Positions 15,721 through 24,384 of a stretch of 41,633 nucleotides of DNA are shown here, piece after piece (position 1 is the first letter of the stretch; the number at the start of each line of letters is the position of its first letter). The stretch is from a virus. The DNA lies in the IMG/VR virus record IMGVR_UViG_3300030294_000082, positions 1 to 41,633 of that record; one strand, written 5' to 3'. The position numbers were made by a program, and so were the translations under genes. Under the pieces are notes generated by a model, which was not told where the DNA came from, made no database searches, and worked only from the letters and a program-made list of their open reading frames with translations.

Positions 15721-16367
15721 CGAATATAGATAAGATAGATAAGATACACCCTGACCTGATATCGGCATATCTGACAACAGGTAAGTCGGATGGTATTCCG
15801 AAAGAAGTCCAGATGTTTCTATCTCAAATGCAATGGGCGGCAGAGATATATGAATTTGAAAGGAATATCAGCCGGGCAGCCAAACAATTGCGATTAAGAG
15901 TCAATGCAGAGCAACATGTAGCTATCGAAATAAGGACCTGTAAGGCCCGTATCTACGAAGCCATCAACTACTTCAGTATAGATTGCAATGTCCCTATTAA
16001 AATATGGGAGTCAAATTATGCAGATAAGTATGAGGATTTGGCAAAGATGGCTGCTGTTTGTCAGGACTACAAGACACAGAAAGCATGTTATGATGCAGCC
16101 CTTGAGTGCCACCGCCGTTCATCCGAGATTGCTGAAGCCGATCGAGATTTGGGTGTAGTATTTCTTATTTCTCCTGAACTTACTCCTGAGGATCTTGGAT
16201 ATTCAAAGAAATCCATGAAAGATATAGCAGCTAAGGCAAACGAAGGATTCTATATCAGATTGATTGATAACTTACCGATAGACTCAGACGATAAGAAGAG
16301 GCTCTTACGGGACGCTGATATCGAGGAAGCTGAGATTGTCGAAGAAATGAATAACGAAAATGACTGA
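15717..16367 (+). CDS. Candidate terminase small subunit (216 aa)
   Basis: The gene overlaps the large terminase gene by eight bases and the preceding gene by four. The protein is mainly helical (RNISRAAKQLRLRVNAEQHV; YEDLAKMAAVCQDYKTQKAC) and ends in an acidic tail (EEAEIVEEMNNEND). Size and place fit a small terminase subunit, but no diagnostic motif is visible; the 107-aa HTH-like protein before it might carry the DNA-binding role instead. Confidence 0.5.
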   Translation: MTNIDKIDKIHPDLISAYLTTGKSDGIPKEVQMFLSQMQWAAEIYEFERNISRAAKQLRLRVNAEQHVAIEIRTCKARIYEAINYFSIDCNVPIKIWESNYADKYEDLAKMAAVCQDYKTQKACYDAALECHRRSSEIAEADRDLGVVFLISPELTPEDLGYSKKSMKDIAAKANEGFYIRLIDNLPIDSDDKKRLLRDADIEEAEIVEEMNNEND

Positions 16368-18108
16368 AAATAATATAGAGAACTTTGAGCATTACTACAT
16401 GAATAATATGCAGTTGCTCGCTAATATTATAGATCCGAATATATTAATTCTTGAAGGCTCACGTGCTGTCGGTAAGACCGAAGGTATCATGGGGCCGAGA
16501 ATGATACGAGTATCAAACGATATGCCGGGTGAGTTGGGATTCCTTGTACACAAAACATACATCGCCCTGTTGTCAAACATCTGGCCTAACCTTCAGGCCT
16601 ATTTTTCAAAACCGATTATACTCAATGGCCGACAAAGGTGTATGCTTGAGTATGGGATAGATTACGTAGTTGGTGAAACTAAACTTCCATCTCATTTTCG
16701 TAAACCACGATATCCTATTTCATATCCTAAGCACAGTGTCGTATTCCGAAATGGTTTTCATCTTCAGATGGTCAGTAGTGATCAGCCAGAAAGTGTCGCC
16801 GGACGAAACGGCGTACATGCCTTTATCGAGGAAATGAAACATAACAGTGGAGATAAACTGAAATCACGTCTATTCCCATCTTTGCGTGGTTCTTCAGCTG
16901 AAATAAGACGATCCCATTATTATGAGGGAGTTACGGGTGTATCAGATACTGCCCGTGTCGACCTTGGTGAAGATGACTGGTTCGAAGATTATGAAAAGCA
17001 TGTCGACTATAAACTCATCGAAGAGATAGTAACCGTATCTCTGAAATTCAATAAATGCCTTTACCTGACATACAAGCTCGAGAATGATATTAAGACCAAT
17101 AAGAATCCTGTTGAGATAGAAGCATGCCGGCTTGAACTTGAGCGACAGAAACATTTCTTATCGCTATGGAAACCACGACTTGCAGATATGCGCCGTAACT
17201 GTACCTTCTATCTACGTGCATCCAGTTTTTGTAACAAAGAAATTCTAGGTCCGAAGTTCTTTCACACGCAGTTGAACACATTAGATATCGACGAGTTCCT
17301 TGTTGCTATCTGTGCTGTCCGGCACAAAGAGGTTACCAACAAATTCTTTGCGGCATACCTACCGTCAAAGCATACATTCTCAGATAGTTATATATACGAC
17401 GTTATAATGAAACTTGACCTGAAGGATAAGTTCATTTTAACGGCCCATTATTTGAAACATTACGCAAAACTAGAACCTATATACATGGGATATGACCCCG
17501 GTCATTTCTCTTCGTTAGTAGCCGGTCAATTTGCAGACAACGATATGCGTTTCAATATCATCAAGACGTTCCATTGCTATTACCCGGCAGCACAGCCGGA
17601 ACTTGCGAAACAAGTCTTTGAGTTCTTTGGTGCCGATGCCGTTAACAAAAGAATAGTCTTATATCCTGACCGTGCCGGAAACAAAAGAAAAGAAGAACTT
17701 GAGCAGATAACAACAGATTCCCGTTCACTCAAGCGTGAACTAGAATCATTTGGTTTTGAAGTAGAACTTCATAACGAGGGGCAAGAGGTTATTTATTATT
17801 GGCAGCAGTTCAAATTATTGTTACTGTTGTTCATGGAGAAAAGCAATTTCCTTCCCCGGATAAGAATTGACGAGAACGAGTGCAAAGACTTGTGCAGTGC
17901 GATATTGATATCACCACTCAAGAAAACAGAAGGGAAAATAGAACTGGATAAGAGTTCAGAAAAGAAAGAAGCACTCAAACACCAGGCAGCATTAACAACA
18001 CAGTTACCATCTGCGCTCATCTATCTTTTGTACGGTCTGTTTTCTGAACGCGCATCTGATATGCTGTCAAATATGCCGGACGATTTGCCCGACAACTTTT
18101 CGGCATAA
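16360..18108 (+). CDS. terL: Terminase large subunit (packaging ATPase-nuclease)
   Basis: The motor domain has Walker A GSRAVGKT (33-40) and a Walker B-like AFIEEMK (154-160). The nuclease domain shows GYDPGHFSSLV with D379 and VLYPDRAGNKR with D437, the metal-binding acidic residues of the RNase H-like fold. At 582 aa it has the usual length. It drives DNA translocation into the prohead and cuts the concatemer. It ends the packaging operon; a small inverted repeat (18133-18138 with 18145-18150) follows without a T-run. Confidence 0.88.
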   Translation: MTENNIENFEHYYMNNMQLLANIIDPNILILEGSRAVGKTEGIMGPRMIRVSNDMPGELGFLVHKTYIALLSNIWPNLQAYFSKPIILNGRQRCMLEYGIDYVVGETKLPSHFRKPRYPISYPKHSVVFRNGFHLQMVSSDQPESVAGRNGVHAFIEEMKHNSGDKLKSRLFPSLRGSSAEIRRSHYYEGVTGVSDTARVDLGEDDWFEDYEKHVDYKLIEEIVTVSLKFNKCLYLTYKLENDIKTNKNPVEIEACRLELERQKHFLSLWKPRLADMRRNCTFYLRASSFCNKEILGPKFFHTQLNTLDIDEFLVAICAVRHKEVTNKFFAAYLPSKHTFSDSYIYDVIMKLDLKDKFILTAHYLKHYAKLEPIYMGYDPGHFSSLVAGQFADNDMRFNIIKTFHCYYPAAQPELAKQVFEFFGADAVNKRIVLYPDRAGNKRKEELEQITTDSRSLKRELESFGFEVELHNEGQEVIYYWQQFKLLLLLFMEKSNFLPRIRIDENECKDLCSAILISPLKKTEGKIELDKSSEKKEALKHQAALTTQLPSALIYLLYGLFSERASDMLSNMPDDLPDNFSA

Positions 18109-18358
18109 TATTATTTATACAATCAATTATTATCTGATAGTTGTCAGATAGTTAGGAATCAATTACAAAGTTTATCATGAAAAAATAAAAGAAATCACGA
18201 ATAATGGATATAAAAAACATTGAATTTCAAAAGATACTGATGACTATCAGGCAATTAAAGCCCCGCCTCACGAAAAATAATCGATTAAATGACGTCCGTC
18301 AAAACGCCCCACTGATAAATCGAATTGAGGTGCAAATCCCGTCAGGGGTCGGAAATAT

Positions 18359-18386
18359 GACGAAGGCCCCCCTTGCGTCCTTTTTT
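18359..18386 (+). terminator. Terminator before the portal operon, overlapping a late promoter
   Basis: GACGAAGG (18359-18366) pairs with CCTTGCGTC (18371-18379) with one bulged G, loop CCCC, followed by six T residues (18381-18386). The 3' arm and the T-run are the same bases as the late-promoter box at 18375-18386. The stretch 18109-18358 has no convincing gene; it holds an inverted repeat and a 73-codon frame that runs through this terminator. Confidence 0.7.
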
Positions 18387-18411
18387 CACATTATTATAAT
18401 GCGTAATTTTG
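18375..18411 (+). promoter_or_regulatory. Late promoter (GTCcTTT type), portal operon
   Basis: Box GCGTCCTTTTTT (18375-18386), 17-bp spacer (18387-18403), then TAATTTTG (18404-18411). Same layout as four other units. No TTTG -33 box is at the usual 19-21 bp. Confidence 0.65.
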
Positions 18412-18414
18412 GAT

Positions 18415-18726
18415 ATGGAAATTGAGATGACAGGCATCAGCGCAATGCAATGGGCTCGAGAGATAAGCAAACTTCCCGATGGATACTTCAGCATCGGATT
18501 CTTTCCTTATTCAAGGCAGAAGGAAATGGCATCCGATAAAATGGAGATCAAGGAGCACTGCAAATACCGAACTCAGTTGCCCCATGAAAGGTTCGGTGTT
18601 GATTCAGAGAATTACTTTCTATTCACCGATGGAAATGGAGACCCGAAGATGTGCTATCGTATATTGATACGTTACATGGGGTTTCCTCAAGACGGATATA
18701 AACTACATAAAATAAAATGGTTATGA
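18415..18726 (+). CDS. Hypothetical protein at the head of the portal operon (103 aa)
   Basis: The core (MQWAREISKLPDGYFSIGFF; YFLFTDGNGDPKMCYRILIR) is compact and hydrophilic with no membrane segment. The frame allows starts at 18409 (TTG), 18415 and 18427; because the -7 element ends at 18411, the ATG at 18427 fits best with a short leader, and 18415 would be nearly leaderless. It overlaps the portal gene by four bases (ATGA). Function unknown; virion assembly is likely from position. Confidence 0.6.
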   Translation: MEIEMTGISAMQWAREISKLPDGYFSIGFFPYSRQKEMASDKMEIKEHCKYRTQLPHERFGVDSENYFLFTDGNGDPKMCYRILIRYMGFPQDGYKLHKIKWL

Positions 18727-20192
18727 AAGATAAGATTCAGATGTATGGCAATCATGGATGTTACATCACCGATGGTGATGTGATATCCTTTCAGATAGGA
18801 TCAGAATCCCTCTCTATTGATCCGGGATTTGAATTGCCATCCTTAAACCTTCAGAGAATTCATGAGGACAGATGGTTAAACCTACAGGGATATCAGATAT
18901 GTTGCAGAGGTATGAACAATACCCTTTGTGATGAAGTGGCATTGAACATCAAACAGAACCGACTCCTCCCCTCTCTTATCCGTAAGCAGATAGGAATGCT
19001 GTATGGTCGTGGTCCGGCTATCTATCAGCAGACAGTTGTCAATGGTAAACTTACACGCTCATTCATCGATGAACCAATCATTCAATCCTGGTTGGAAGCA
19101 TGGCAGGATAATGGGTGTGAAGTAGATTATAAGACATTTGCTTACGCAAACATCAAGAACTACTATTTCTTCAAAGACTTCTTCGTTAAGTGGCGCTTCG
19201 CTAAAGGTAAGAATATGGGTATGTATTCTGTTGCAGGACTCGAGACGCTTGAGAATAGTGCATGCCGTCTTGCAACAACCAGGACTGACGTGGCGTATAA
19301 CCTCGTATATTATGCAGATTTCAGATTCATTGCCTTAGGCAAGTGGTACCGAGGTATATCCCCATCTATCAAGATATACCCAAAGTTCAATCTTTCAGAG
19401 GTAAAGGGTTATCGTTATGCTGCCATCTCTCATCATCGAGAGAAGAGCGTTGACGAGTTCTATGGTGTTAACGAAACACACCAGGGCACGAAACCTTATA
19501 TAGTAGGCAGCAACCAGACCGCAGGATATATCAATTCATTCTTGAGAAATAGTCTTGCGGCAAAGATACACATCGTCATTCCGAACGCGTGGGTAGAGTC
19601 GAAACGCAAACAGATTACAAATCTGTGTGTAGAGAATAAAACCCGTCAAAAAAAGCAGGATACGCTGCTTAAATATAATGGAATAGATATCGGTACGGAA
19701 TATAAGGAATCGATATTAATTCAATACATGCAGTCTGAATTGCGCAAGATAGGATCATATCTTTCAGGTGAAGGAAATCAGGGAAAGGCGTATGCAACGA
19801 CCTCCTTCAATTCATCATCCGGAGACGAACAGAGATGGAAGATAGAAACAGTCGATTTGAAATATAAAGAGTATATTGAAGCCCTTATTGCGTATGATAA
19901 ACGTGCCGATGAAGTTCTATTGTCTTCCGTCGGCCTTGACTCATCCATCAGCTCCGTAAGCAAAGATGGAGTTATATCGAAGAGTGGCGCAGACAGTTAT
20001 TACAACTATCTTATATACCTGATGTCACTAACCCCTGAAGATGAGATATGCTGCGAACCATTTAATTTAGCGATTAAGGTCAATTTCCCAGATTTGTATA
20101 ATGCAGGATATCGCATCGGATTCTATCGCGAATTACCCTCACGACAGGAAGATGTTGCACCAAACGACAGACTTAACCAACAACAGCCATGA
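18723..20192 (+). CDS. Phage portal protein
   Basis: The 489-aa protein sits just after the terminase block and before connector-like genes. The order of segments (RKQIGMLYGRGPAIYQQT near residue 90; helical stem region; YKEYIEALIAYDKRADEVLL; GLDSSISSVSKDGVISKSGA near 410-430) matches portal proteins, in which a long stem helix is followed by the clip/crown region. It would form the dodecameric DNA gate of the capsid. The start at 18723 (ATGA overlap) is preferred to 18717. Confidence 0.72.
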   Translation: MKDKIQMYGNHGCYITDGDVISFQIGSESLSIDPGFELPSLNLQRIHEDRWLNLQGYQICCRGMNNTLCDEVALNIKQNRLLPSLIRKQIGMLYGRGPAIYQQTVVNGKLTRSFIDEPIIQSWLEAWQDNGCEVDYKTFAYANIKNYYFFKDFFVKWRFAKGKNMGMYSVAGLETLENSACRLATTRTDVAYNLVYYADFRFIALGKWYRGISPSIKIYPKFNLSEVKGYRYAAISHHREKSVDEFYGVNETHQGTKPYIVGSNQTAGYINSFLRNSLAAKIHIVIPNAWVESKRKQITNLCVENKTRQKKQDTLLKYNGIDIGTEYKESILIQYMQSELRKIGSYLSGEGNQGKAYATTSFNSSSGDEQRWKIETVDLKYKEYIEALIAYDKRADEVLLSSVGLDSSISSVSKDGVISKSGADSYYNYLIYLMSLTPEDEICCEPFNLAIKVNFPDLYNAGYRIGFYRELPSRQEDVAPNDRLNQQQP

Positions 20193-21061
20193 GCAATATA
20201 TTAATCACACTATTTAGCGATCTTGCTAATTTCCGCAGATATGGAGCAGGTGCGGAAACAAATTCATCTTTTGATGATCTTCTTGCCTCTGCCATTGCAT
20301 CCAAGAAACAGATTGAAATAATCATCTCTCCGGCCACCTATTTATATGTTGTCGGGAAAACAGGCGTAGATGATAACGAAAAGGAGGCTCTGCGTTCTGC
20401 CATGGCCAACCTCACACTTGCAAGACAGTCCGTCTTTGACTCAATCACTCGTAGAAAGGCAAATATCGCTGTTTATAAGAATGAATTGGAAGCCATGAAG
20501 CGATCATACCTTGAAAATTATTATCTGGCCATGGACACACTTATTCAGTTGCTCGAGGAGGAAAATAATGACTCAAGTAATTGGAAAAATTCAAGATACG
20601 CAAAGATTCTTTCTTCTGTTCAAATCACCAAGACAGAAGATTTTGACATCATCTATCCTATTGACCTTTCTTTTCTTTTCTTCTTCCGAACGATTCCTTT
20701 GCAAAAGGAAAGTCTTGATGAAGGCTTGAATGCCTATTTTGATAAGATAGATACTTTAGATGATGCAGCCATGGCAATGATCAATCTTGCACTTGCCAAG
20801 AAAACAGTATCCAAAGCCCTTCGTCGTTTCGATATCCTCGAGTTCCCGCCTACAATCAGAAATCTTTTTGAGGACTCAAAAGAATCAAGATCCGGAAAAG
20901 ATGAGCATGATTCCGCGATATCGCTTGCTAATGATCTTGATAATGATGTTTCATCCTTATTATCGAATATAGATACTATCATATCCGACTCTGAAGCTAC
21001 TGACATCTCAACACAGACTTCCTTTAATAGTTGCGAAGATAAAATAATCCTATTTCCATGA
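20189..21061 (+). CDS. Probable head-tail connector or neck protein (290 aa)
   Basis: It overlaps portal and the following gene by four bases each. The N-terminal half is helical with an R/K-rich segment (RRKANIAVYKNELEAMKRSY); the C-terminus is Ser/Asp-rich and probably disordered. It resembles the DUF6712-like proteins that follow portal genes in Bacteroidales phages, which is recognition by pattern, not a search result. Confidence 0.5.
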   Translation: MSNILITLFSDLANFRRYGAGAETNSSFDDLLASAIASKKQIEIIISPATYLYVVGKTGVDDNEKEALRSAMANLTLARQSVFDSITRRKANIAVYKNELEAMKRSYLENYYLAMDTLIQLLEEENNDSSNWKNSRYAKILSSVQITKTEDFDIIYPIDLSFLFFFRTIPLQKESLDEGLNAYFDKIDTLDDAAMAMINLALAKKTVSKALRRFDILEFPPTIRNLFEDSKESRSGKDEHDSAISLANDLDNDVSSLLSNIDTIISDSEATDISTQTSFNSCEDKIILFP

Positions 21062-22023
21062 AAACAATCGATCTTGTATATAAGGGTAAGGTGCATCATA
21101 TTCCCAATTCGTGGGAAGCTGTAACACCGGGAGTTTTTCTGCAGCTGGTTGATAATATTTATAAAATGTCAGTTGGTGAGATACCGCCGGCGATTATCCG
21201 TATTCGCCTATTATGCGATCTGATGAATTGGAATATATCGAAGTTTAAGAATGAGGAAGCCATGTCCAACCTCCTCTGCATTTCCGAACAGGTTACATTT
21301 CTTTTCAAAATATTATATCCTGACGATGACCTTGCGCTTGATGGCCTCTCTGATGAGGATCGTGCACTCTGTAAAAGGATCATTCCAGAACGCCTGCAGT
21401 TACCAATAGGAAGGTATCTGTCAACGCTAGATTATCAATTTGTGCTTGATCTGTGTTTCTGCCAGCAGTTTATTCCTGAAGTCCGTATCGGATTACATAA
21501 ATACAAGTCTTATTCAATAGACACTTCATTTTCTACGCTTACCACGTCACTGACGGCGCTTCAATATATCGAAGCACGTGACCTGATAGCATCAGGAGAG
21601 AATACACTGCCTCTTATGGCAGCTATCCTGTATTATCCCGGGCGTTATTCATCTGAGGGTGCACATCAGCTTGCCGATAAGTTCAGATGCGTACCTAAAC
21701 ATATACTTCTTGCTATCTCGCTTAACTTTCAGGCATTCAATAATTTTCTGTTCACAAAAACGGATTTTGACGTACTCACAAAATCAAAAATAGAAAAACC
21801 GTCAGCCATTGCCACGAGTGCCGAAGATGCTCTTTACGAATTGTCTGCAGACGGCCTTGGAGATAACTCAGAGATTGAGCAGATGAACCTGCTCAAGTAC
21901 CTTCGTATCTTACGCAAGAAGCTGATATCATCCGTCAAAAGCCTTCACGAGATGAAGATGGATGTGACTGAGATATCCACAAAGACAGGTTTACCAATAT
22001 CAACTATAAATAAAATGTTATGA
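21058..22023 (+). CDS. Hypothetical virion or assembly protein (321 aa)
   Basis: It begins KTIDLVYKGKVHHIPNSWEA, then EAVTPGVFLQLVDNIYK, a pattern I associate with Bacteroidales phage proteins of the tail or connector module. The C-terminus (MKMDVTEISTKTGLPISTIN) looks like an HTH. Four-base overlaps on both sides. Role not identified. Confidence 0.5.
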   Translation: MKTIDLVYKGKVHHIPNSWEAVTPGVFLQLVDNIYKMSVGEIPPAIIRIRLLCDLMNWNISKFKNEEAMSNLLCISEQVTFLFKILYPDDDLALDGLSDEDRALCKRIIPERLQLPIGRYLSTLDYQFVLDLCFCQQFIPEVRIGLHKYKSYSIDTSFSTLTTSLTALQYIEARDLIASGENTLPLMAAILYYPGRYSSEGAHQLADKFRCVPKHILLAISLNFQAFNNFLFTKTDFDVLTKSKIEKPSAIATSAEDALYELSADGLGDNSEIEQMNLLKYLRILRKKLISSVKSLHEMKMDVTEISTKTGLPISTINKML

Positions 22024-22589
22024 TACTCGAATTATTACTATACTTCGCCAAGTTCCCCTGTCGGGACGGTGTGTTTGACATGGCAATTAACGGTAGCAGT
22101 GAAATGCCTGAATATGCTGATGTGATTAATAAATTCAATTCCCTTCCGGAGATTTCAATTACACCTGAAATATCCTCATACGTGTTCGGACAGTCTTATG
22201 ATACCGTCAAGGCTCGCATTGACCGTCTTTCAGGTATCTATATGTTTGTTGATTTCGGTGAATTCGATTACGGGAATGATAATAAGAATAGTCTATCTTG
22301 CACTCAGAAGATAGCTGTTACGATAGCACGCAAGCTTTCTGACAATGTAGATTTACTTGAGCAGGCAATAGCATCAGACACAACTATTAAAATACTGTCT
22401 AAGATATATGCTTGCATGTTCCGTGACGCACAGGATGGGAATAGTGAACTGTTCGACCGTATTTCTATGAATAGGACTCAGATCATACCTTTCGTGGCAA
22501 CGGAACTTCACTCTCTAGGATGGACTATTATGATAGACATGTCAGCTCCTGATCTTCTTGATATCAAGTCACAATCACGGTCCTTTTAA
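22020..22589 (+). CDS. Hypothetical tail-completion or neck protein (189 aa)
   Basis: Last gene of the portal operon. Beta-rich in the middle (IYMFVDFGEFDYGNDNKNSL) and helical towards the end; the segment LSCTQKIAVTIARKLSDNVD suits a tail-terminator or neck fold that binds other virion parts. Its last codons overlap the next late-promoter box. No specific family. Confidence 0.5.
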   Translation: MILELLLYFAKFPCRDGVFDMAINGSSEMPEYADVINKFNSLPEISITPEISSYVFGQSYDTVKARIDRLSGIYMFVDFGEFDYGNDNKNSLSCTQKIAVTIARKLSDNVDLLEQAIASDTTIKILSKIYACMFRDAQDGNSELFDRISMNRTQIIPFVATELHSLGWTIMIDMSAPDLLDIKSQSRSF

Positions 22590-22614
22590 ATTGAAATTAT
22601 TAACCATATATTTG
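22578..22614 (+). promoter_or_regulatory. Late promoter (GTCcTTT type), lysis and csf operon
   Basis: Box CGGTCCTTTTAA (22578-22589), 17-bp spacer, TATATTTG (22607-22614). The box lies inside the last codons of the preceding gene. The first start codon is at 22631. No terminator is seen before 27692, so this promoter probably serves both the lysis genes and the csf operon. Confidence 0.65.
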
Positions 22615-22630
22615 CATTATAAAAAAGAAT

Positions 22631-22870
22631 ATGAATATAGACATAATGAGCTTCATACCATATATCATCACTGTTGTTATTTCAATAGTTGGTGCATATT
22701 TCGCACAGCAAAAAGATCTTGCTCTTGCGAAACAGCGCATCGAGCAACTTGAAAAGAGAACGGATTCTCACAGTCAGAAAATAGATGAAATACTTAGTGG
22801 TGTCAATGATATCAAAAATAGTTTGTCCGAAATAACAACAGAACTTAAGCATAAGGAGGATAAAAAATGA
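22631..22870 (+). CDS. XhlA-like small membrane protein of the lysis cassette
   Basis: Residues about 6-25 (MSFIPYIITVVISIVGAYFA) form one membrane segment; the rest is a coiled coil (AKQRIEQLEKRTDSHSQKID). This is the layout of haemolysin XhlA or holin-accessory proteins, though in XhlA the membrane segment is usually C-terminal, so the topology here is reversed. It overlaps the endopeptidase by four bases. Confidence 0.6.
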   Translation: MNIDIMSFIPYIITVVISIVGAYFAQQKDLALAKQRIEQLEKRTDSHSQKIDEILSGVNDIKNSLSEITTELKHKEDKK

Positions 22871-23325
22871 AATATTTCACAATGACAGAGATGTACGGCA
22901 GCGCAACGGCAAAGGCGAAGGGTATAGACAACACGCCAGGGACGCAGGTGAGAGAAAACCTCGCTGCACTGGTGGAGAATGTGCTTGATCCATTGCGGGC
23001 AGCATACAAAAAACCCATCAAGGTGAACTGTGGGTACCGGTGCCCGGGACTGAACAAAGCCGTGGGCGGAGTGGCTACCTCGCAACATCTGACAGGACAG
23101 GCGGCTGACATCACGGGAGGAAGTGCAGAGGAGAATAAGAAGCTATTTAATCTGATCCTGATGCTATTACCTTTTGATCAGGTGATCTACGAATTCGGGG
23201 GTCAGTGGGTGCATGTATCTTATTCTACTCGCAACAGACACCAAGCTCTTATGTCATATAAACAAAATGGAGTAACTAAATATGCAAAATATGCTGAAAA
23301 CAATAATAGCCAAGTGGCGAAGTGA
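22867..23325 (+). CDS. Endolysin, peptidase M15A family
   Basis: The zinc ligands are visible in SQHLTGQAADI (H74, D81) and QWVHVSY (H116), the SxHxxGxAxD...WxH signature of M15A D-Ala-D-Ala-type endopeptidases. At 152 aa it is a single-domain enzyme without a cell-wall binding domain or signal peptide, so it needs the holin for release and would cut peptidoglycan cross-links in the periplasm. The first about 260 bases are visibly richer in G and C than the neighbours, suggesting exchange with another phage. Its 3' end overlaps the holin gene. Confidence 0.85.
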   Translation: MKYFTMTEMYGSATAKAKGIDNTPGTQVRENLAALVENVLDPLRAAYKKPIKVNCGYRCPGLNKAVGGVATSQHLTGQAADITGGSAEENKKLFNLILMLLPFDQVIYEFGGQWVHVSYSTRNRHQALMSYKQNGVTKYAKYAENNNSQVAK

Positions 23326-23551
23326 GACACCTCTCGCAGCACGAATAGTGCGAAATACAGCAGCTACAATAGCAGCTGCATTACCTACTGCATATATAAC
23401 TGTCACAGGTATGGGTATAACGCTACCTGAGACATGGCAATACATCATAGGAGGTGTTACATTAGCCTCTGTCCTGATAACCGGAATCGCAGGAACTAAG
23501 GAGACTAATAACGCAAAAGCAAATAGACAAAATACTGACTTAAAAAATTAA
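23282..23551 (+). CDS. Putative holin, two membrane segments (89 aa)
   Basis: Two hydrophobic stretches, about residues 26-44 (NTAATIAAALPTAYITVTG) and 53-69 (YIIGGVTLASVLITGIA), are separated by a short turn and followed by a polar tail. Size, hydrophobicity and position after the endopeptidase fit a small class II holin. Starts at 23282 and 23291 are both possible; both overlap the endopeptidase gene. Confidence 0.65.
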   Translation: MQNMLKTIIAKWRSETPLAARIVRNTAATIAAALPTAYITVTGMGITLPETWQYIIGGVTLASVLITGIAGTKETNNAKANRQNTDLKN

Positions 23552-23555
23552 AATT

Positions 23556-23771
23556 ATGCCAAAAGATTATTTAGAGAGAATGAAATCTGAAGAAACTGAA
23601 CTTTCTTCAAAGTTAGAAAAAATAGAGAATTTTTTCCATACGGAAACCTATGAAGGTTTGTCTAAGCAAAAACAAAACTTATTGTGCGCTCAATATGGAG
23701 CCATGATAGCATATCAAAGAATACTTTTTGAACGAATCAGAGTAGAAAATGAAATAACCCCTGCATCATGA
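23556..23771 (+). CDS. Acb2/Tad1 hairpin-domain-like protein: candidate cyclic-nucleotide sponge (anti-CBASS)
   Basis: The 71-aa helical protein has the pattern YLERMKSEETELSSKLEKIE, F at the turn, GLSKQKQNLL, then QYGAMIAYQRILFERIR. This matches the helical-hairpin family (crAss001_48-related, Acb2/Tad1 hairpin) whose phage T4 and PaMx33-type members bind cyclic di- and trinucleotides and block CBASS and Thoeris signalling. It lies between holin and spanin genes and overlaps the next gene by four bases. The family call is from sequence pattern; binding activity is inference, and many relatives are untested. Confidence 0.6.
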   Translation: MPKDYLERMKSEETELSSKLEKIENFFHTETYEGLSKQKQNLLCAQYGAMIAYQRILFERIRVENEITPAS

Positions 23772-24370
23772 AATTAAAAATCATCCTTATCTCAATAGCG
23801 GTATTAGTAGTTTTAGTTGGAAGTCTCGTGTGGTCGTTGTCGGCTTTGCAGAAATGCAGAAAAGACAACGATCGTCTCGAGACAAACCAGACGGCTCTAA
23901 TGTCCGGAGTAACTCAGTACAAGACTTCTTCCGGAAAATGGGCTGCTAAAGCAACTGCCCTTACTCTCACGGCTTCTGAATTTAAGAATAGTAATGATTC
24001 CCTTTTGTCTGTCATCAAAGAACTTGGCATAAAGGCAAAGAGAACATTAGAAGCTTCTCAGACGGCTTCATCTACGGATATCCCCCTTCAGTTGCATGCT
24101 AAAGATAGTATTGTCTACGTAAATGGGCATACAGACACACTCAAGTGTATGGAATACCACGATCTCTGGACAGATTTCTCTGGATGCCTCCAGAAAAGCA
24201 ACTTTACAGGATACATACAGAATCGTGATACCCTCTACCATATCCTCCATAACATACCGAAGCATTTTTTATTCTTTAGGTTTGGAAGTAAATCGATACA
24301 GCTGGATGTTGTATCTTCAAACCCGCATACCAAAATCGTTTATACAAAAATAATTCGTTTAAGTAAATAA
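23768..24370 (+). CDS. Spanin-like membrane-anchored protein (200 aa)
   Basis: Residues about 4-26 (KIILISIAVLVVLVGSLVWS) are one N-terminal membrane anchor, followed by a helical stretch (LQKCRKDNDRLETNQTALMS) and a beta-rich C-terminal part. This is the topology of inner-membrane spanins, which link to the outer membrane in the last lysis step. It resembles the DUF6549 proteins of Bacteroidales lysis cassettes. No outer-membrane lipoprotein partner is evident, so it could be a u-spanin-like variant or not a spanin. The csf operon starts 14 bases after its stop with no terminator. Confidence 0.5.
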   Translation: MKLKIILISIAVLVVLVGSLVWSLSALQKCRKDNDRLETNQTALMSGVTQYKTSSGKWAAKATALTLTASEFKNSNDSLLSVIKELGIKAKRTLEASQTASSTDIPLQLHAKDSIVYVNGHTDTLKCMEYHDLWTDFSGCLQKSNFTGYIQNRDTLYHILHNIPKHFLFFRFGSKSIQLDVVSSNPHTKIVYTKIIRLSK

Positions 24371-24384
24371 TCACGTAATTAAAA

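Noticed and set aside
18300-18360. tRNA-like segment (GGTGCAAATCC resembles a T-arm)
   Set aside because: The flanking bases do not pair as a T-stem and no acceptor or anticodon stem can be drawn.
18204-18425. 73-codon open frame between terminase and portal units
   Set aside because: It runs through an intrinsic terminator and over a promoter, has no ribosome site and a protein sequence without recognisable structure.
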